DNA of 60,559 bases from Ferruginibacter sp. GTDB lineage: Bacteria; Bacteroidota; Bacteroidia; Chitinophagales; Chitinophagaceae. The stretch is from assembly GCA_030655145.1 (NCBI GenBank), contig JAURWD010000083.1:1-60559 (forward strand). Reading direction: 5' to 3'. The notes under the pieces are model-generated. The model was not told the DNA's origin and made no database searches. It saw only the letters and a program-made list of their open reading frames with translations. This document shows, one piece after another, positions 18,836-29,351 of this stretch; position 1 is the stretch's first letter, and the number at the start of each line of letters is the position of its first letter. Made by a program: the position numbers and the translations under genes.

Positions 18836-18973
18836 GCGGGATATTTTTTTTACTCGAATTTGATGATTGAGGAGTTAAACTTTTTACTTCAAGAGCCAGG
18901 GCCGCAAGTTACCGGCAAAAAATTAAATCGTCGTTACGTCCCATGAGCCAAGTCAAAAATCGGGTACAAATAA

Positions 18974-18997
18974 AAAACCCCTCGTCAAAGGGGTTTT
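18974..18997 (-). terminator. Terminator downstream of the RD-rich protein gene
   Basis: AAAACCCC-TCGTCAAA-GGGGTTTT. Confidence 0.7.
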
Positions 18998-19022
18998 CAT
19001 CTGGATCCGTCATAGGGCATGT

Positions 19023-19415
19023 TTACCAATTTCTTCTCCTGTCATTGTCATCAGCACTGTTTGAACGATGGTTGTATCTTTCATACACTTTCCTGATCTC
19101 GTACCGGCGCTCATTTTCCAACTCACGCATCATCCGTTGTTTTTTTCCGTTGCTTGCAAACCATTTGCTGTTGACAGCGTTGATCCTTTGATCGTAGGTG
19201 CGATTGATCTGCGAGATCTGCATGTCGCGGTCTCTCTTGCTGAAATAATAACGGTTATTCCGGCGATCATCGCGACGATCGTCGTTGCGATCATAGCGGC
19301 TGTCATTGTAGACTACATCCCTGTCTTTGTCGTGACCGTAAGCTCTTCCATTGGGTTGGGCAAATGCTGTTGCAACCAGGATAACCGAAGCGACAAGCGT
19401 AATAATCTTTTTCAT
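19023..19415 (-). CDS. Secreted Arg/Asp-rich hypothetical protein
   Basis: Signal peptide MKKIITLVASVILVATAFAQ, then low-complexity RD/RN-rich region. Confidence 0.7.
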   Translation of the reverse strand: MKKIITLVASVILVATAFAQPNGRAYGHDKDRDVVYNDSRYDRNDDRRDDRRNNRYYFSKRDRDMQISQINRTYDQRINAVNSKWFASNGKKQRMMRELENERRYEIRKVYERYNHRSNSADDNDRRRNW

Positions 19416-19581
19416 AATTGTAATTTTTAAAGTGATTTAATTATGTATGAGATGTATTTATTTATTCAATGTTTACAAAGAGTTTGTTAAGAGTAAAATA
19501 GTTGGGTTACTTTTTGAGGTGAATAAAAAAAAGCTTGTAACAGGAAACAATTTTGTGTGTTGATTATTAAACATCAAAACG

Positions 19582-20334
19582 ATGCGAATGGTAATACGAA
19601 CAATTTTACTGGCCCTCTTAACCTCCGGATTTTTTACACAGTGTAACTCACAGAAGCGAACAAACGAACCTTTGGAAAAACCGGGCGATTCTGCATACAC
19701 TTATCATGTTGCTTCACAGGATGGCATCGGCAAATTTTATAAAGGAAGAGAGATCGCACATGTGATGGGCGCTGCGGGCAGCGACTGGCTGGAGAGGCCC
19801 GATCGAAACCAGGAAGAAAACACAAAGCTGGCAATAGAAAAGATCGATGTGCCCCAAACCGCCACCATTGCTGATATAGGCGCCGGCACAGGGTACTATA
19901 GTTTTCGGCTTGCAGCAAAAGTTCCGAAAGGGAAAGTGTATGCCGTGGAGATCCAGCAGGAACTCATCGATCTATTGGAGCAAAAAAAAGCTGCCTTGAA
20001 AGACAGCGTTGTGGAGATTGTTCGTGGCACGATCAAGGAACCGGGCCTTGCGGAAAACAGTGTTGACCTGGCTATCATGGTGGATGTTTACCACGAACTC
20101 GAATTTCCCCAAGAAATGTTGCAGGCTTTGGAAATTGCATTAAAGCCCGGTGGCAAGATCTTGTTGATAGAGTACCGCGGTGAAGATGCAAGCGTGCCGA
20201 TCAAGGCGCTGCACAAAACCTCGGTGGCGCAATTAGAAAAAGAATTTTCTGCCAATGGTTATCGGCTGGCATCTCGTGGCGACTTTTTACCCATCCAACA
20301 TTTTCTGCTGTTTGAGAAAAAGCTCGAGCGCTAA
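19582..20334 (+). CDS. Class I SAM-dependent methyltransferase, exported (lipoprotein-like leader)
   Basis: IADIGAGTGYYSFRLAAKVPKGKVYAVEI motif I; N-terminal SGFFTQCNSQK. Confidence 0.88.
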   Translation: MRMVIRTILLALLTSGFFTQCNSQKRTNEPLEKPGDSAYTYHVASQDGIGKFYKGREIAHVMGAAGSDWLERPDRNQEENTKLAIEKIDVPQTATIADIGAGTGYYSFRLAAKVPKGKVYAVEIQQELIDLLEQKKAALKDSVVEIVRGTIKEPGLAENSVDLAIMVDVYHELEFPQEMLQALEIALKPGGKILLIEYRGEDASVPIKALHKTSVAQLEKEFSANGYRLASRGDFLPIQHFLLFEKKLER

Positions 20335-20364
20335 CGTATACGTAGCCACGCAATTTTCCTGTCC

Positions 20365-20787
20365 TTAATTTGCTTCTGTATATTTTTTAAAATTGTCCAT
20401 GATTGCCTGCCATCCACCTTGCTGCATTTCAAGGCTATTAGTAGCTTCAGCTTCAAAATTTTCAACTACCCTTGTACCCTGGCCTTCTGCGGTAAATTTA
20501 ATGTCCACTTTTCTTCCATCGCCCAGGGTGTACGTAATTTGCTGGTGCGGAGTAACCTCATCATAGATTCCACCAAAATCAAAACCCATAGATCCGTCCT
20601 TTGCTTCCATCCTGCAAGAAAAACTGCCCCCTGCCCGCAGGTCATTGGTAGCGGTCGGCGAATGCCAGTCTGGAGACGCACTGTTCCATTGGGTGATGTG
20701 TTCGGGTTTTGTCCAGTAGTCCCAAACTTTTTCGATGGGAGCTGCTACGTTTGTTTCGACGGTGAGCATTTGTTTTTGTGTTTCCAT
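20365..20787 (-). CDS. SRPBCC / AHSA1-like domain protein
   Basis: TVETNVAAPIEKVWDYWTKPEHITQWN...FEAEATNSLEMQQGGWQAIMDNFKKYTE; start chosen at METQKQ. Confidence 0.9.
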   Translation of the reverse strand: METQKQMLTVETNVAAPIEKVWDYWTKPEHITQWNSASPDWHSPTATNDLRAGGSFSCRMEAKDGSMGFDFGGIYDEVTPHQQITYTLGDGRKVDIKFTAEGQGTRVVENFEAEATNSLEMQQGGWQAIMDNFKKYTEAN

Positions 20788-21113
20788 TTTTGTGATCGTT
20801 TTGATGATGAATATCCTGGTGCAAACATCCTGACTAAAAGATAACCAGGCGCTGTGCAAACACGACAAATAAAAGGATTTTTGCGACAAGATGCTCCCAA
20901 CTTTTTTGACAGCGCCAACTGTTCCCTTTCAAGTTCTGTGGTGAGTCATCCGGTAGGTTAAAGTTTTATTGCGATATAAAAATCCAGGGCGAACCATTCA
21001 TAGCGAGATGCTACCTGCTATAATCTTTCCCAAAATAGCCAGTTCAAAATCCCTATTTTGACACGCAGTTTTATCCACTGCTTAAATTTTACAGGCGCCT
21101 AAATGTTCACATC

Positions 21114-22799
21114 ATGAAATTCAAGTACAGAAATTTTCTCTTTTTCTTTATTGCTGCCACAGCCTTGCCACACTTAGGCAGTGCACAGAAATTTCCAGAC
21201 TCACTCGTAAAAAAAATTGATAGTCTTTTTATAAAATGGGATAAGAAGACGAGTCCGGGCTGCACGATTGGCATCGTGATGAATGACCAGCTGGTGTATT
21301 CAAAAGGTTACGGAATGGCAAACCTTGAGTACGATATACCAAATACCCCCGGAACAATTTACCACATGGCTTCGGTGTCGAAACAGTTTACAGCCTGGAG
21401 CATTTTGTTGCTGGCGCAACAGGGAAAGCTATCGCTGGAGGATGATGTACGCAAACACCTTCCCTGGTTTCCAACCCTGGCGAAGAACAAGATCACTATC
21501 CAACATTTACTTAATCATACGAGCGGCATCCGCGATCAGTGGCAATTGCTGGCGATATCCGGCACCCGGCTGGATGATGTTATTACGCAGGATCATGTGG
21601 TTAAACTATTAAGCATGCAAAAGGCGCTCAACTTTCAGCCAGGTGAAAAATATAGTTACTCCAACAGTGGCTACACGATGCTGGCAGAGATCGTAAAATC
21701 AGTGATGGGTCAAACGCTTCGTAAGTTTTCAGATTCAGCTATTTTCAAACCACTCGGAATGCTGAATACGCATTTTCATGATGACTACACTGAGCTTGTA
21801 AAGAACCGGTCCTATTCATATGGACAAGCGGACAGCGCCACCTTCAATAATGCGGTCCTTAGTTATTCCGTTGCCGGAGCTACCAGTCTCTTTACCAATA
21901 TTCCTGACATGAGTAAATGGATCATGAGTTTTTACAAGGCTGTCAATTACAACCTGAACGTCGACTCGTTAGCGAAGAAGGGACGGTTGAATTCCGGCAA
22001 AGAGATCAATTACGCGAATGGTATTTCCGTGGGTGATTATCGCGGGCAAAGAGAGTTGGCCCACAGCGGTGGCGATGCAGGGTACCGCACTTTTCTTTCT
22101 GTATTTCCGGGTTTAAAAATGGGCTTCCTGGTGTTTTCAAATTTTGGTGAAATAGACCCCGGCAACCTGGCGCACCAGCTTGCCAATTTTTTTATCAAAG
22201 ACAGTTCGAAGAACAGCACTGCGAAGGCTCCGGGAAAATCTAAAACTTCCGCTGCGGATGTTTTGGGGTATAAAAAATTTACCGGGAGTTATATTGGCGA
22301 AGAGGGCTTACCATTCACAATTGAGGTGAGTGAAAATAAACTCCACTATCAAATTTACTCGCAGCGAGGCGAACTGGTGAAAGAAGCCGGCAATAAATTT
22401 TTAATCGCGGACGCACCACAGATTTCCTTTAGTTTCAGCACTTCCGGCAAAGACACCCTGCTCAACATCGTTACCCCCGATGATGAACTTCACCTGTTTA
22501 AATATGTGGCCATGGGTAAACAGGCAGACACATCGTTATCCCGCTTTGTCGGCACATACTATTCACCGGAATTAGATTGCAAATATGGTATTGTATTCAA
22601 AGATCACGGCTTGCTGCTCACCAATTCAAAATACCCGGACGCGAAACTGACCCTATTGAACAACGATCACCTGACGAGTGAAAACTGGTGGATTAATCAT
22701 TTAAAGATGCTGTATGATGCAAACAAAAATGTTACAGGTTTTGAGATAAACTCCGGCCGCATCATGCACCTCAAATTTGATCGCATCAAGGTTGAGTGA
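21114..22799 (+). CDS. Serine hydrolase (beta-lactamase class C / S12-like), exported
   Basis: SVSKQF (SxxK), YSNSGY (YxN), HSGGDAGY. Confidence 0.9.
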   Translation: MKFKYRNFLFFFIAATALPHLGSAQKFPDSLVKKIDSLFIKWDKKTSPGCTIGIVMNDQLVYSKGYGMANLEYDIPNTPGTIYHMASVSKQFTAWSILLLAQQGKLSLEDDVRKHLPWFPTLAKNKITIQHLLNHTSGIRDQWQLLAISGTRLDDVITQDHVVKLLSMQKALNFQPGEKYSYSNSGYTMLAEIVKSVMGQTLRKFSDSAIFKPLGMLNTHFHDDYTELVKNRSYSYGQADSATFNNAVLSYSVAGATSLFTNIPDMSKWIMSFYKAVNYNLNVDSLAKKGRLNSGKEINYANGISVGDYRGQRELAHSGGDAGYRTFLSVFPGLKMGFLVFSNFGEIDPGNLAHQLANFFIKDSSKNSTAKAPGKSKTSAADVLGYKKFTGSYIGEEGLPFTIEVSENKLHYQIYSQRGELVKEAGNKFLIADAPQISFSFSTSGKDTLLNIVTPDDELHLFKYVAMGKQADTSLSRFVGTYYSPELDCKYGIVFKDHGLLLTNSKYPDAKLTLLNNDHLTSENWWINHLKMLYDANKNVTGFEINSGRIMHLKFDRIKVE

Positions 22800-22839
22800 T
22801 GCAGCTTCCATTTTGTTGGGACTAAAAATATTAAGCAAA

Positions 22840-22876
22840 AAAAAGGTTGTTAGCCAAATCGGTTAACAACCTTTTT
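22840..22876. terminator. Bidirectional terminator between convergent genes
   Basis: AAAAAGGTTGTTA ... TAACAACCTTTTT, 13-bp perfect arms. Confidence 0.85.
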
Positions 22877-22889
22877 CAGTTGGAGCATT

Positions 22890-25800
22890 TTATGGAGCAG
22901 TTGCGCCAGGCCTTTTTAATAAGCCATTAAAACGATTATTGAAAACAGCAAACTCTTTTTCCAGCAGCTCGATCGTACCTACGTTTGTCGCTGACAATGG
23001 TTCCAGCGCCAGGGCCACTTCGAAGTACACATCGCTTAGGCGTCTCCGGTATTTAAACTCGTCAAAGAAAACAGTCTGCCGGTTTAATTCAAGCATTTCT
23101 TTCCGCATGGTATCCAGCGAGTCAAGCAGGGTTTTTTGAGCGGCTGTCTTCGTGGCTAATTTTGTTGTGGTCGCGATCACTTTATCCATGCTATCTACAA
23201 GAGTGGCCAATTTCTCATGTAATCTATGCAAGCGCATTCCCTGCTCATAAAGCGCGGTCATATTTTTTGCCGTAAAGTTTCGGGCATCATTTGGCTTAAC
23301 ATTGATGAATTGCTCATACTGTTTACCAGCTACCGTGAGAACCGCCCTGTACCTGCCCACCGGCACTTTCGGTGCGACAAGCCCGGAATAAAATACACTT
23401 GATCCCGCAACAAATCCCCCTTTCGCAACCTTTGGCGGGTTGATGTTATACGGCCAGTAAACTTTGTTCAAACCTTTGCTGGTTGTTCCATTCAGGTCTT
23501 TTATTTTCTTGTTGGCTGGGTCAAATATTTCAAGCTTAACTCCCGCTGTATTACGTTCCTTCAAATAATAGGTGATGGTGGGCAGTACAACTTTATTGCC
23601 CGCCACGTAGCCGTTAACGTTAGCCCCGGTTGATGGGGCCTGCGGTGGAAAGTCGTATTCAAAATCTTTCACGGGGTACATGATCACATCTGCGTTCACA
23701 TCAGATTTTACCAGTTGCCTCAGCGGTTGCAGGTCATCGATAATATAAATGCCACGTCCATGAGAGGCGATGAGGAGGTCACTTGTTTTCGGATGAATTT
23801 GAATGTCCCGTACCTGGTTACTCCACGGCATTTCCTGGTACTTGCTGCGCATCCAACTGCCGCCGCCGTCGATCGAAATGTATAAACCCATCTCGGTTCC
23901 GGCGAAGAGCAATTTTTCATTTTGCAGGTCTTCGCGGATAACATGTGCAAAGCCGCTAAACTCAGCCGAGTTGAATTTGGTCCAGGTGTTGCCACCATCG
24001 CTGCTCATGGCGAGATAAGTTTTATGATCGCCATACATGTGGTTGTCAAAACTCGCATACATCCGTTTCGCATTCTGTTTCGATAATTCGATGGAGCTTA
24101 CCCAGCTACCCTTGGGAATGCCGGCTTGCCAGGCAGCAGCGGCTTTGTTTGTCCAGGTTTTACCACCGTCAACGGTTACCTGCAGGTTGCCATCATCGGT
24201 GCCAACCCAAATAATATTTTCATTCGCCGCATCCTGGGTGATGGTAAAAATGGTGCAATGATTTTCAGCAGAAGTATTATCCCCGGTGATGCCACCGCTT
24301 TCTTCTGTTTTAAGTTTTGCCGGGTCGTTGGTGGTTAGGTCCGGGGAAATGCGCTGCCAGTTGCGTCCTTCATCCGTAGAGCGATAGAGGAATTGATTAG
24401 CCATGTATAAATTATACTGTGCTTTACCATTCGCAGCTTTTTTCTTTGACATCCCGGTTACAATCGGCGTATTCCAGTGAAAGCGATGTTCCGCCTCCCC
24501 GCTAACTTTTTGTGGTTTTATGGAAGCTACATTGCCGGTAACCAAATCGACACGATTGGCATTTCCACCCTGCGATTCTGCAAAAACGATCTTCGGATTC
24601 AACGGGCTGGGCTGAACCCAAAAACCATCGCCTCCATTGATATCCATCCAATCCGCACTTGAAATGCCGCCCGCAGATGAGCTCGGGGCCATCCAGCTTC
24701 CGTTGTCCTGCAGGCCGCCATAAACGTTATAGATCTTTTCATTGTCAGCCATAACATGATAAAACTGGCCGACAGGTAAATTATTAAGAAACTGCCAGGA
24801 AATGCCTTTGTTGACGCTGAGGTAAACGCCACCATCCGTGCCGAGGTACATCATCTGCGTGTTGTTTGGATTGATCCAAAGTGCATGATGATCCGCATGT
24901 GGATCTACACCACCGCTCAGCATATTGTTCCAGGAGAAGCCGCCATCTTTGGAATATTGGAAATCGTACGCCGGACGGTACACCAGCTTCGGATCTTTAG
25001 GATCGAAGACAAGGGTGCTAAAATAAAATGGGCGTGCCGTGATGTTCTCGGTCGCGGCCAGATTTTTCCAGCTGCTGCCTTCATCTCCGGAGATCAACAG
25101 GCCAGGTTTTTTTGCCTCAACGATCGCCAGCACCTCCGTAGGTTTTGATGGGTTGATGGTAACAACGATCCTGCCCAACTCACCTTCGGGCATACCTTGT
25201 GTCACCTTCGCCCAGTTGTCACCACCATCCACAGTTTTATATAAAGCACTTCCCGGCCCGCCGGAAGCAAACGAATACGGTTGTCGCCGGAATTGCCAGA
25301 AACTGGCCAACATGATCTTTGGATTGGTAGGATGGATGGCGATATCCGCACAACCTGTTTCATTGTTTACAAATAGGATCTTCTTCCAGGTTTTTCCAGC
25401 ATCCGTTGTTTTATATAATCCGCGATGTTCACTGCTGTTCCAGAGTGGTCCTGGCACCGCTACAAACAGTGTTTTATTATCCGTGGGATCAAATACGATC
25501 TTGCTGATATGCTCTGAACTATCGAGCCCGATCTTTTGCCAGTTGCTGCCACCATCAGTTGACTTGTAGATGCCATCGCCGATAGAAACGGTGTTGCGCA
25601 TATTGCTTTCTCCTGTACCTGCATAAACGACTTTTGCATTGTCTTTTTCAACCGCCAGTGCACCAATGCTCTGGCAGTATTTATCAAAGACCGGGGCGAA
25701 GGACATGCCGCCATTCTGCGTCTTCCAGATGCCACCGCCGGCGGTACCCACATACAAGGTTAATTGATCATTTACAGTAAGGCCTTCAATAGCGGTGATA

Positions 25801-25934
25801 CGCCCACTCATTGTGGATGGGCCCAGGGACCGGGCCGTCATTGTTTGGAAATAGGATGAGTTGAGGGTCGTTTGTGCGGAGAGTTGTAAGGCACACGCAG
25901 TTAAGAGAAAGAACAGGAAAGATTGTTTTTTCAT
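22890..25934 (-). CDS. Exported VPS10/sortilin-like BNR-repeat beta-propeller protein
   Basis: Repeated (S/T)xDGGxxW motifs (KSTDGGSNWQK, KTTDAGKTWKK, MSSDGGNTWTK) over ~1014 aa; signal peptide. Confidence 0.88.
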   Translation of the reverse strand: MKKQSFLFFLLTACALQLSAQTTLNSSYFQTMTARSLGPSTMSGRITAIEGLTVNDQLTLYVGTAGGGIWKTQNGGMSFAPVFDKYCQSIGALAVEKDNAKVVYAGTGESNMRNTVSIGDGIYKSTDGGSNWQKIGLDSSEHISKIVFDPTDNKTLFVAVPGPLWNSSEHRGLYKTTDAGKTWKKILFVNNETGCADIAIHPTNPKIMLASFWQFRRQPYSFASGGPGSALYKTVDGGDNWAKVTQGMPEGELGRIVVTINPSKPTEVLAIVEAKKPGLLISGDEGSSWKNLAATENITARPFYFSTLVFDPKDPKLVYRPAYDFQYSKDGGFSWNNMLSGGVDPHADHHALWINPNNTQMMYLGTDGGVYLSVNKGISWQFLNNLPVGQFYHVMADNEKIYNVYGGLQDNGSWMAPSSSAGGISSADWMDINGGDGFWVQPSPLNPKIVFAESQGGNANRVDLVTGNVASIKPQKVSGEAEHRFHWNTPIVTGMSKKKAANGKAQYNLYMANQFLYRSTDEGRNWQRISPDLTTNDPAKLKTEESGGITGDNTSAENHCTIFTITQDAANENIIWVGTDDGNLQVTVDGGKTWTNKAAAAWQAGIPKGSWVSSIELSKQNAKRMYASFDNHMYGDHKTYLAMSSDGGNTWTKFNSAEFSGFAHVIREDLQNEKLLFAGTEMGLYISIDGGGSWMRSKYQEMPWSNQVRDIQIHPKTSDLLIASHGRGIYIIDDLQPLRQLVKSDVNADVIMYPVKDFEYDFPPQAPSTGANVNGYVAGNKVVLPTITYYLKERNTAGVKLEIFDPANKKIKDLNGTTSKGLNKVYWPYNINPPKVAKGGFVAGSSVFYSGLVAPKVPVGRYRAVLTVAGKQYEQFINVKPNDARNFTAKNMTALYEQGMRLHRLHEKLATLVDSMDKVIATTTKLATKTAAQKTLLDSLDTMRKEMLELNRQTVFFDEFKYRRRLSDVYFEVALALEPLSATNVGTIELLEKEFAVFNNRFNGLLKRPGATAP

Positions 25935-25970
25935 AAAAGTGTTTTGGCAGTTGGAGAGAAATAAAAAAGC

Positions 25971-25994
25971 CTTACGCGACCGGGGAAGCGTAAG
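25971..25994. terminator. Terminator downstream of LolA-like gene
   Basis: CTTACGC-GACCGGGGAA-GCGTAAG flanked by A and T runs. Confidence 0.75.
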
Positions 25995-26014
25995 ACTTTT
26001 TGGAAAGAAAAACT

Positions 26015-26725
26015 TTATTTATCGCTGAAGATCTTTTCATCAACCGGCGGATTGGTCGACACTGTTTTTGTCACCAACATCATCCCGTTTTGATCTACTT
26101 TGAACGGCATCTTAACACCAAAATCGGTATCCTGGTAATCCAGCATTTTGCTCGTCATTTTTACATCCTGTCCCTGTTGCTGGGTTACGGATTCCTGTTT
26201 GTAGATAAGGTTTGTTTTAAGATCGAAATAATAGGTTGTTTCGTTCTTGTTCTTGGTTGTGAGCTTTATTTTGAAATACTCATTGCCATCTTCTTCATCT
26301 TTTCCCAGGGCTTCAACTATGCTTCCTTTCTCTTTGTAATCAACGAACGGCCCTTGTATATCCAGGTCATCCAGTTTATTACTCAGCTCATCGGGAGTCA
26401 AGGGTTGCAAAGTTGTTTTTCCCATCATCGGGTTTTGCATCCAGCCCTTGTCTGGAGTTGTGATGTCGATAATTTGGTTCCCCTGGAATTCTGCATCCAC
26501 CCGCAACCCCTTGAGGTTGATCGCCTGAACCTTAAACGGGATCTCCAAACCCTGCACCTCTATCTGGCCATCCATCTTTAAGGAATTGATTTTTTTCCAT
26601 TTGTCTTTCCCGCCAATGGCGGTAAGATATTTATCAATTACCTCATCCGCTGTTTGCGCAGATGTTGTAAAAACGGCACACACAAAACCCATCAAAATGA
26701 ATGAGTGGAGCAAAACTTTCTTCAT
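26015..26725 (-). CDS. Outer-membrane lipoprotein-sorting-like (LolA-fold) exported protein
   Basis: TADEVIDKYLTAIGGKDKWKKINSLKMDGQIEVQG...YYFDLKTNLIYKQE; start chosen at MKKVLLHSFILM. Confidence 0.8.
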   Translation of the reverse strand: MKKVLLHSFILMGFVCAVFTTSAQTADEVIDKYLTAIGGKDKWKKINSLKMDGQIEVQGLEIPFKVQAINLKGLRVDAEFQGNQIIDITTPDKGWMQNPMMGKTTLQPLTPDELSNKLDDLDIQGPFVDYKEKGSIVEALGKDEEDGNEYFKIKLTTKNKNETTYYFDLKTNLIYKQESVTQQQGQDVKMTSKMLDYQDTDFGVKMPFKVDQNGMMLVTKTVSTNPPVDEKIFSDK

Positions 26726-26866
26726 ACTATTTGTTTTAAAATTTAGGTGAATCGGCACAATGTTCACGCTAAAATTTCATATTAGAAAAATTGTTTGATA
26801 AGCGGCCTACCAGCTGTATTCCCTTTTGAGGTGAGTTTCGCCAATCTCAAATGTAAACGATCAATT

Positions 26867-27145
26867 TTAGGCAGTAGGATCCTGCACGGCGGCGAGGTTA
26901 TTTTCCGTGTAAAATTTATCACGGTGCTCCTGGAATTCCTGGTGCAGGTCCGTAACGATCGTCACACCACTGTCTACCTCGGCGTGTAGGTCCGGCAGCT
27001 TTTGTTCAAGCAAGCCTACGCCAAGATTAATATTGTCGGCTTCAATTTGAGCCAGTTTCTTCAACACAGAAGTTTGACTGTTTTTAAGATCATCCAGTTC
27101 CCGCAGGATCTTGTCCATCAATTCTAATTTTTTCAATTTATCCAT
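26867..27145 (-). CDS. Short coiled-coil hypothetical protein
   Basis: MDKLKKLELMDKILRELDDLKNSQTSVLKKLAQIEADN...; heptad-like spacing. Confidence 0.55.
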   Translation of the reverse strand: MDKLKKLELMDKILRELDDLKNSQTSVLKKLAQIEADNINLGVGLLEQKLPDLHAEVDSGVTIVTDLHQEFQEHRDKFYTENNLAAVQDPTA

Positions 27146-27250
27146 AACATTGGTTTTTAGTGAAAATTCAATTGTCACGGATAACTTAACAAAAATGGTG
27201 CGGCAAAAGTTGGGGAAATCATTTTCGGCGATGCCGGGGATAAGTAAAAA

Positions 27251-28468
27251 TCAGAAATTTACCTGGGCCTGGAGCCGCAACAATTGGCCTTCCTGGTAGT
27301 TGTTCTGCTTATTAAAATCTTCAAATCGACGGTGTGAGATGGTATACATGGTAACCAGTTCAAAATTGCGAAAGGGTTGCCACTCGAGCCCGATCTCGAA
27401 CTCGTCCACGTCATAGCTCCTCGCATCCAGCTCATGTTTCTTTCCCCCTGAGTAAGTTTGAATCCTTACAAACGGGATCAAAACCTGGTCCTTTGCCTTA
27501 AACATGTAGGAAAAAAGGGCGTAACCGCCGGACAAGGATCTGCTTTCGATTGAATCGGTGGCTGTATTAAATTCGGGCCCTGTGCCCCAATTGTACTCAG
27601 CCTGTATTCCAAAAGGCTTGGGGTACAACACAAAGGTTCCGGCAATGCGCTGATCGAGGTAGTTATTTCCTTTTTTGATCTTTGTTCCCGCAGAAAGCTG
27701 ATCAGGAGTTATAAAATATTTGCCGGTGTATGCCTGGATGGCGGGTTCGATCAGTTGACTTCCGACCTCCATCGGGTAACTGATTCTGCCGACCACATGT
27801 AGATTTTTATTTTGCTCGGGTTTATTCATGGTTTGCCCGTTGAATACACCGAAGCCAACAACGCCATAATCACCGGACCCCTTTAATCCATCACTCACGA
27901 GGGAAGAAAAAAGTTGTCTCGTTTTTTGTGGTGCCCAGTAAAACATGGCTCCAATGTCGCGTTCGTTTGCTAAGGAACTGTTCAAGGCATCGGTTCGGTC
28001 AAGCGGGAGCCGGTTTTGACTGGACTGCATGTTTTCGAACCCGAAAGGCAATTTGCTTTGCCCTACCCGGATGCGGTATTCATTTTTGCTGTCAAGCCCG
28101 AGGTCGATGTAGGCATCGCGTAACTGGGCAAAATTTTGGGTGGTTGAAGAGGGAGAGCTTGCAAAATCGGGTTGAATGTAAAAATATAGTCGGGGATGAA
28201 TTTGCCCGAAGACTATGATCCGCGCCCTGCGAATAAAGAATCCGCCGTTTCCGCCCCAGGAGCGATCGCATTGCTCGCACTGGAGCGCTGAATTGGTTTC
28301 CAGCAACCGGTTGTAGCGTGTTTGCAAATACCCTCGCAGCGAAATTGTCTCGTACCATTTAGGTCTTGGCTTCGCTGGCGTTGCGACAGCCTGCTTCGAA
28401 GACGAACTATCTTTTTGAGCCATTGCACCGGATTGGTACAGGCAGAGAACAAGTAACAATTTCTTCAT
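27251..28468 (-). CDS. OprO/OprP-like porin
   Basis: RRARIIVFGQIHPRLYFYIQPDFA...QLRDAYIDLGLDSKNEYRIRVGQSKLPFGFENMQSS...LDRTDALNSSLANERDIGAMFYW. Confidence 0.87.
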   Translation of the reverse strand: MKKLLLVLCLYQSGAMAQKDSSSSKQAVATPAKPRPKWYETISLRGYLQTRYNRLLETNSALQCEQCDRSWGGNGGFFIRRARIIVFGQIHPRLYFYIQPDFASSPSSTTQNFAQLRDAYIDLGLDSKNEYRIRVGQSKLPFGFENMQSSQNRLPLDRTDALNSSLANERDIGAMFYWAPQKTRQLFSSLVSDGLKGSGDYGVVGFGVFNGQTMNKPEQNKNLHVVGRISYPMEVGSQLIEPAIQAYTGKYFITPDQLSAGTKIKKGNNYLDQRIAGTFVLYPKPFGIQAEYNWGTGPEFNTATDSIESRSLSGGYALFSYMFKAKDQVLIPFVRIQTYSGGKKHELDARSYDVDEFEIGLEWQPFRNFELVTMYTISHRRFEDFNKQNNYQEGQLLRLQAQVNF

Positions 28469-28697
28469 CAAAACTTAATATTCGGCAAAAATAAGGGGTA
28501 TTGATTACAAGATCGTTCCGGGGGGAGAACTGAGTTGAGGCTTGTTTTACTTTGTATCGAACCAAGCTACGCAGAAGGAATAGCAGGCACTAGTTTCGGA
28601 AAAATGATAGACAGCTTTTGCGGCTGTAAACCCGAATCGAAATTTTGGAGAGATGGGCTTAGCAGCGAATCACCAGGCAAACGAGGCCAGGTGGCTA

Positions 28698-29351
28698 CTA
28701 ATTATTGATGAATGCCAGGGTCACCTTATCGTACCGGGGCTTTTTTACCTGTTCCCGCAAATTTTTGAAGGTTTCGAAAGGGCCTTTCGTAGCGAACATA
28801 TTGATTAACCAGGCTGGGATGGTACCACCTGGATCTACCTCTAACAAATATTCAATCTTGAGTAAACCATTTGGTAGCGGCGTTATCAACCACTTTGAAA
28901 AGGAGCGTTGAATGCGAACAACATTCTTATTTTCCGGCAGGTAGGTTGGTTTGTTTTCTCCCAGCACAGTAACAACCTTTGTTTTTTCGTCCTGCGAAAC
29001 TTTGAGGCGAATGATAAAGTCACGGTTGCTGACTGGCCAGGGAACGGCGATCTCTGAATAATAGGTTAGGTCTGTCGGCGAACTAACTTTTAACACAGAA
29101 CATTTTTTCGTGGAATAAACCCAGTCGGCACTGTTCTCAATATCGAGCAGTACAGCTGTGAGCCGGCTCATAGAAGATTTGATGGTACAAACAGTTTTGA
29201 TTGCCTTATATGGAGAGTTCTCCAGGTTTTTGGTGTAAACCGTAATGCCCTCCTTATTCATTTTTAATTCCCAATCGCTCTGGCTAAATAGATCAAGCGT
29301 AGAAATCAGCAAGAGGGCCGGTAAAAACAAAAAAGTGCATTTAATCGTCAT
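28698..29351 (-). CDS. START domain protein, exported
   Basis: WELKMNKEGITVYTKNLENSPYKAIKTVCTIKSSMSRLTAVLLDIENSADWVY. Confidence 0.87.
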   Translation of the reverse strand: MTIKCTFLFLPALLLISTLDLFSQSDWELKMNKEGITVYTKNLENSPYKAIKTVCTIKSSMSRLTAVLLDIENSADWVYSTKKCSVLKVSSPTDLTYYSEIAVPWPVSNRDFIIRLKVSQDEKTKVVTVLGENKPTYLPENKNVVRIQRSFSKWLITPLPNGLLKIEYLLEVDPGGTIPAWLINMFATKGPFETFKNLREQVKKPRYDKVTLAFINN

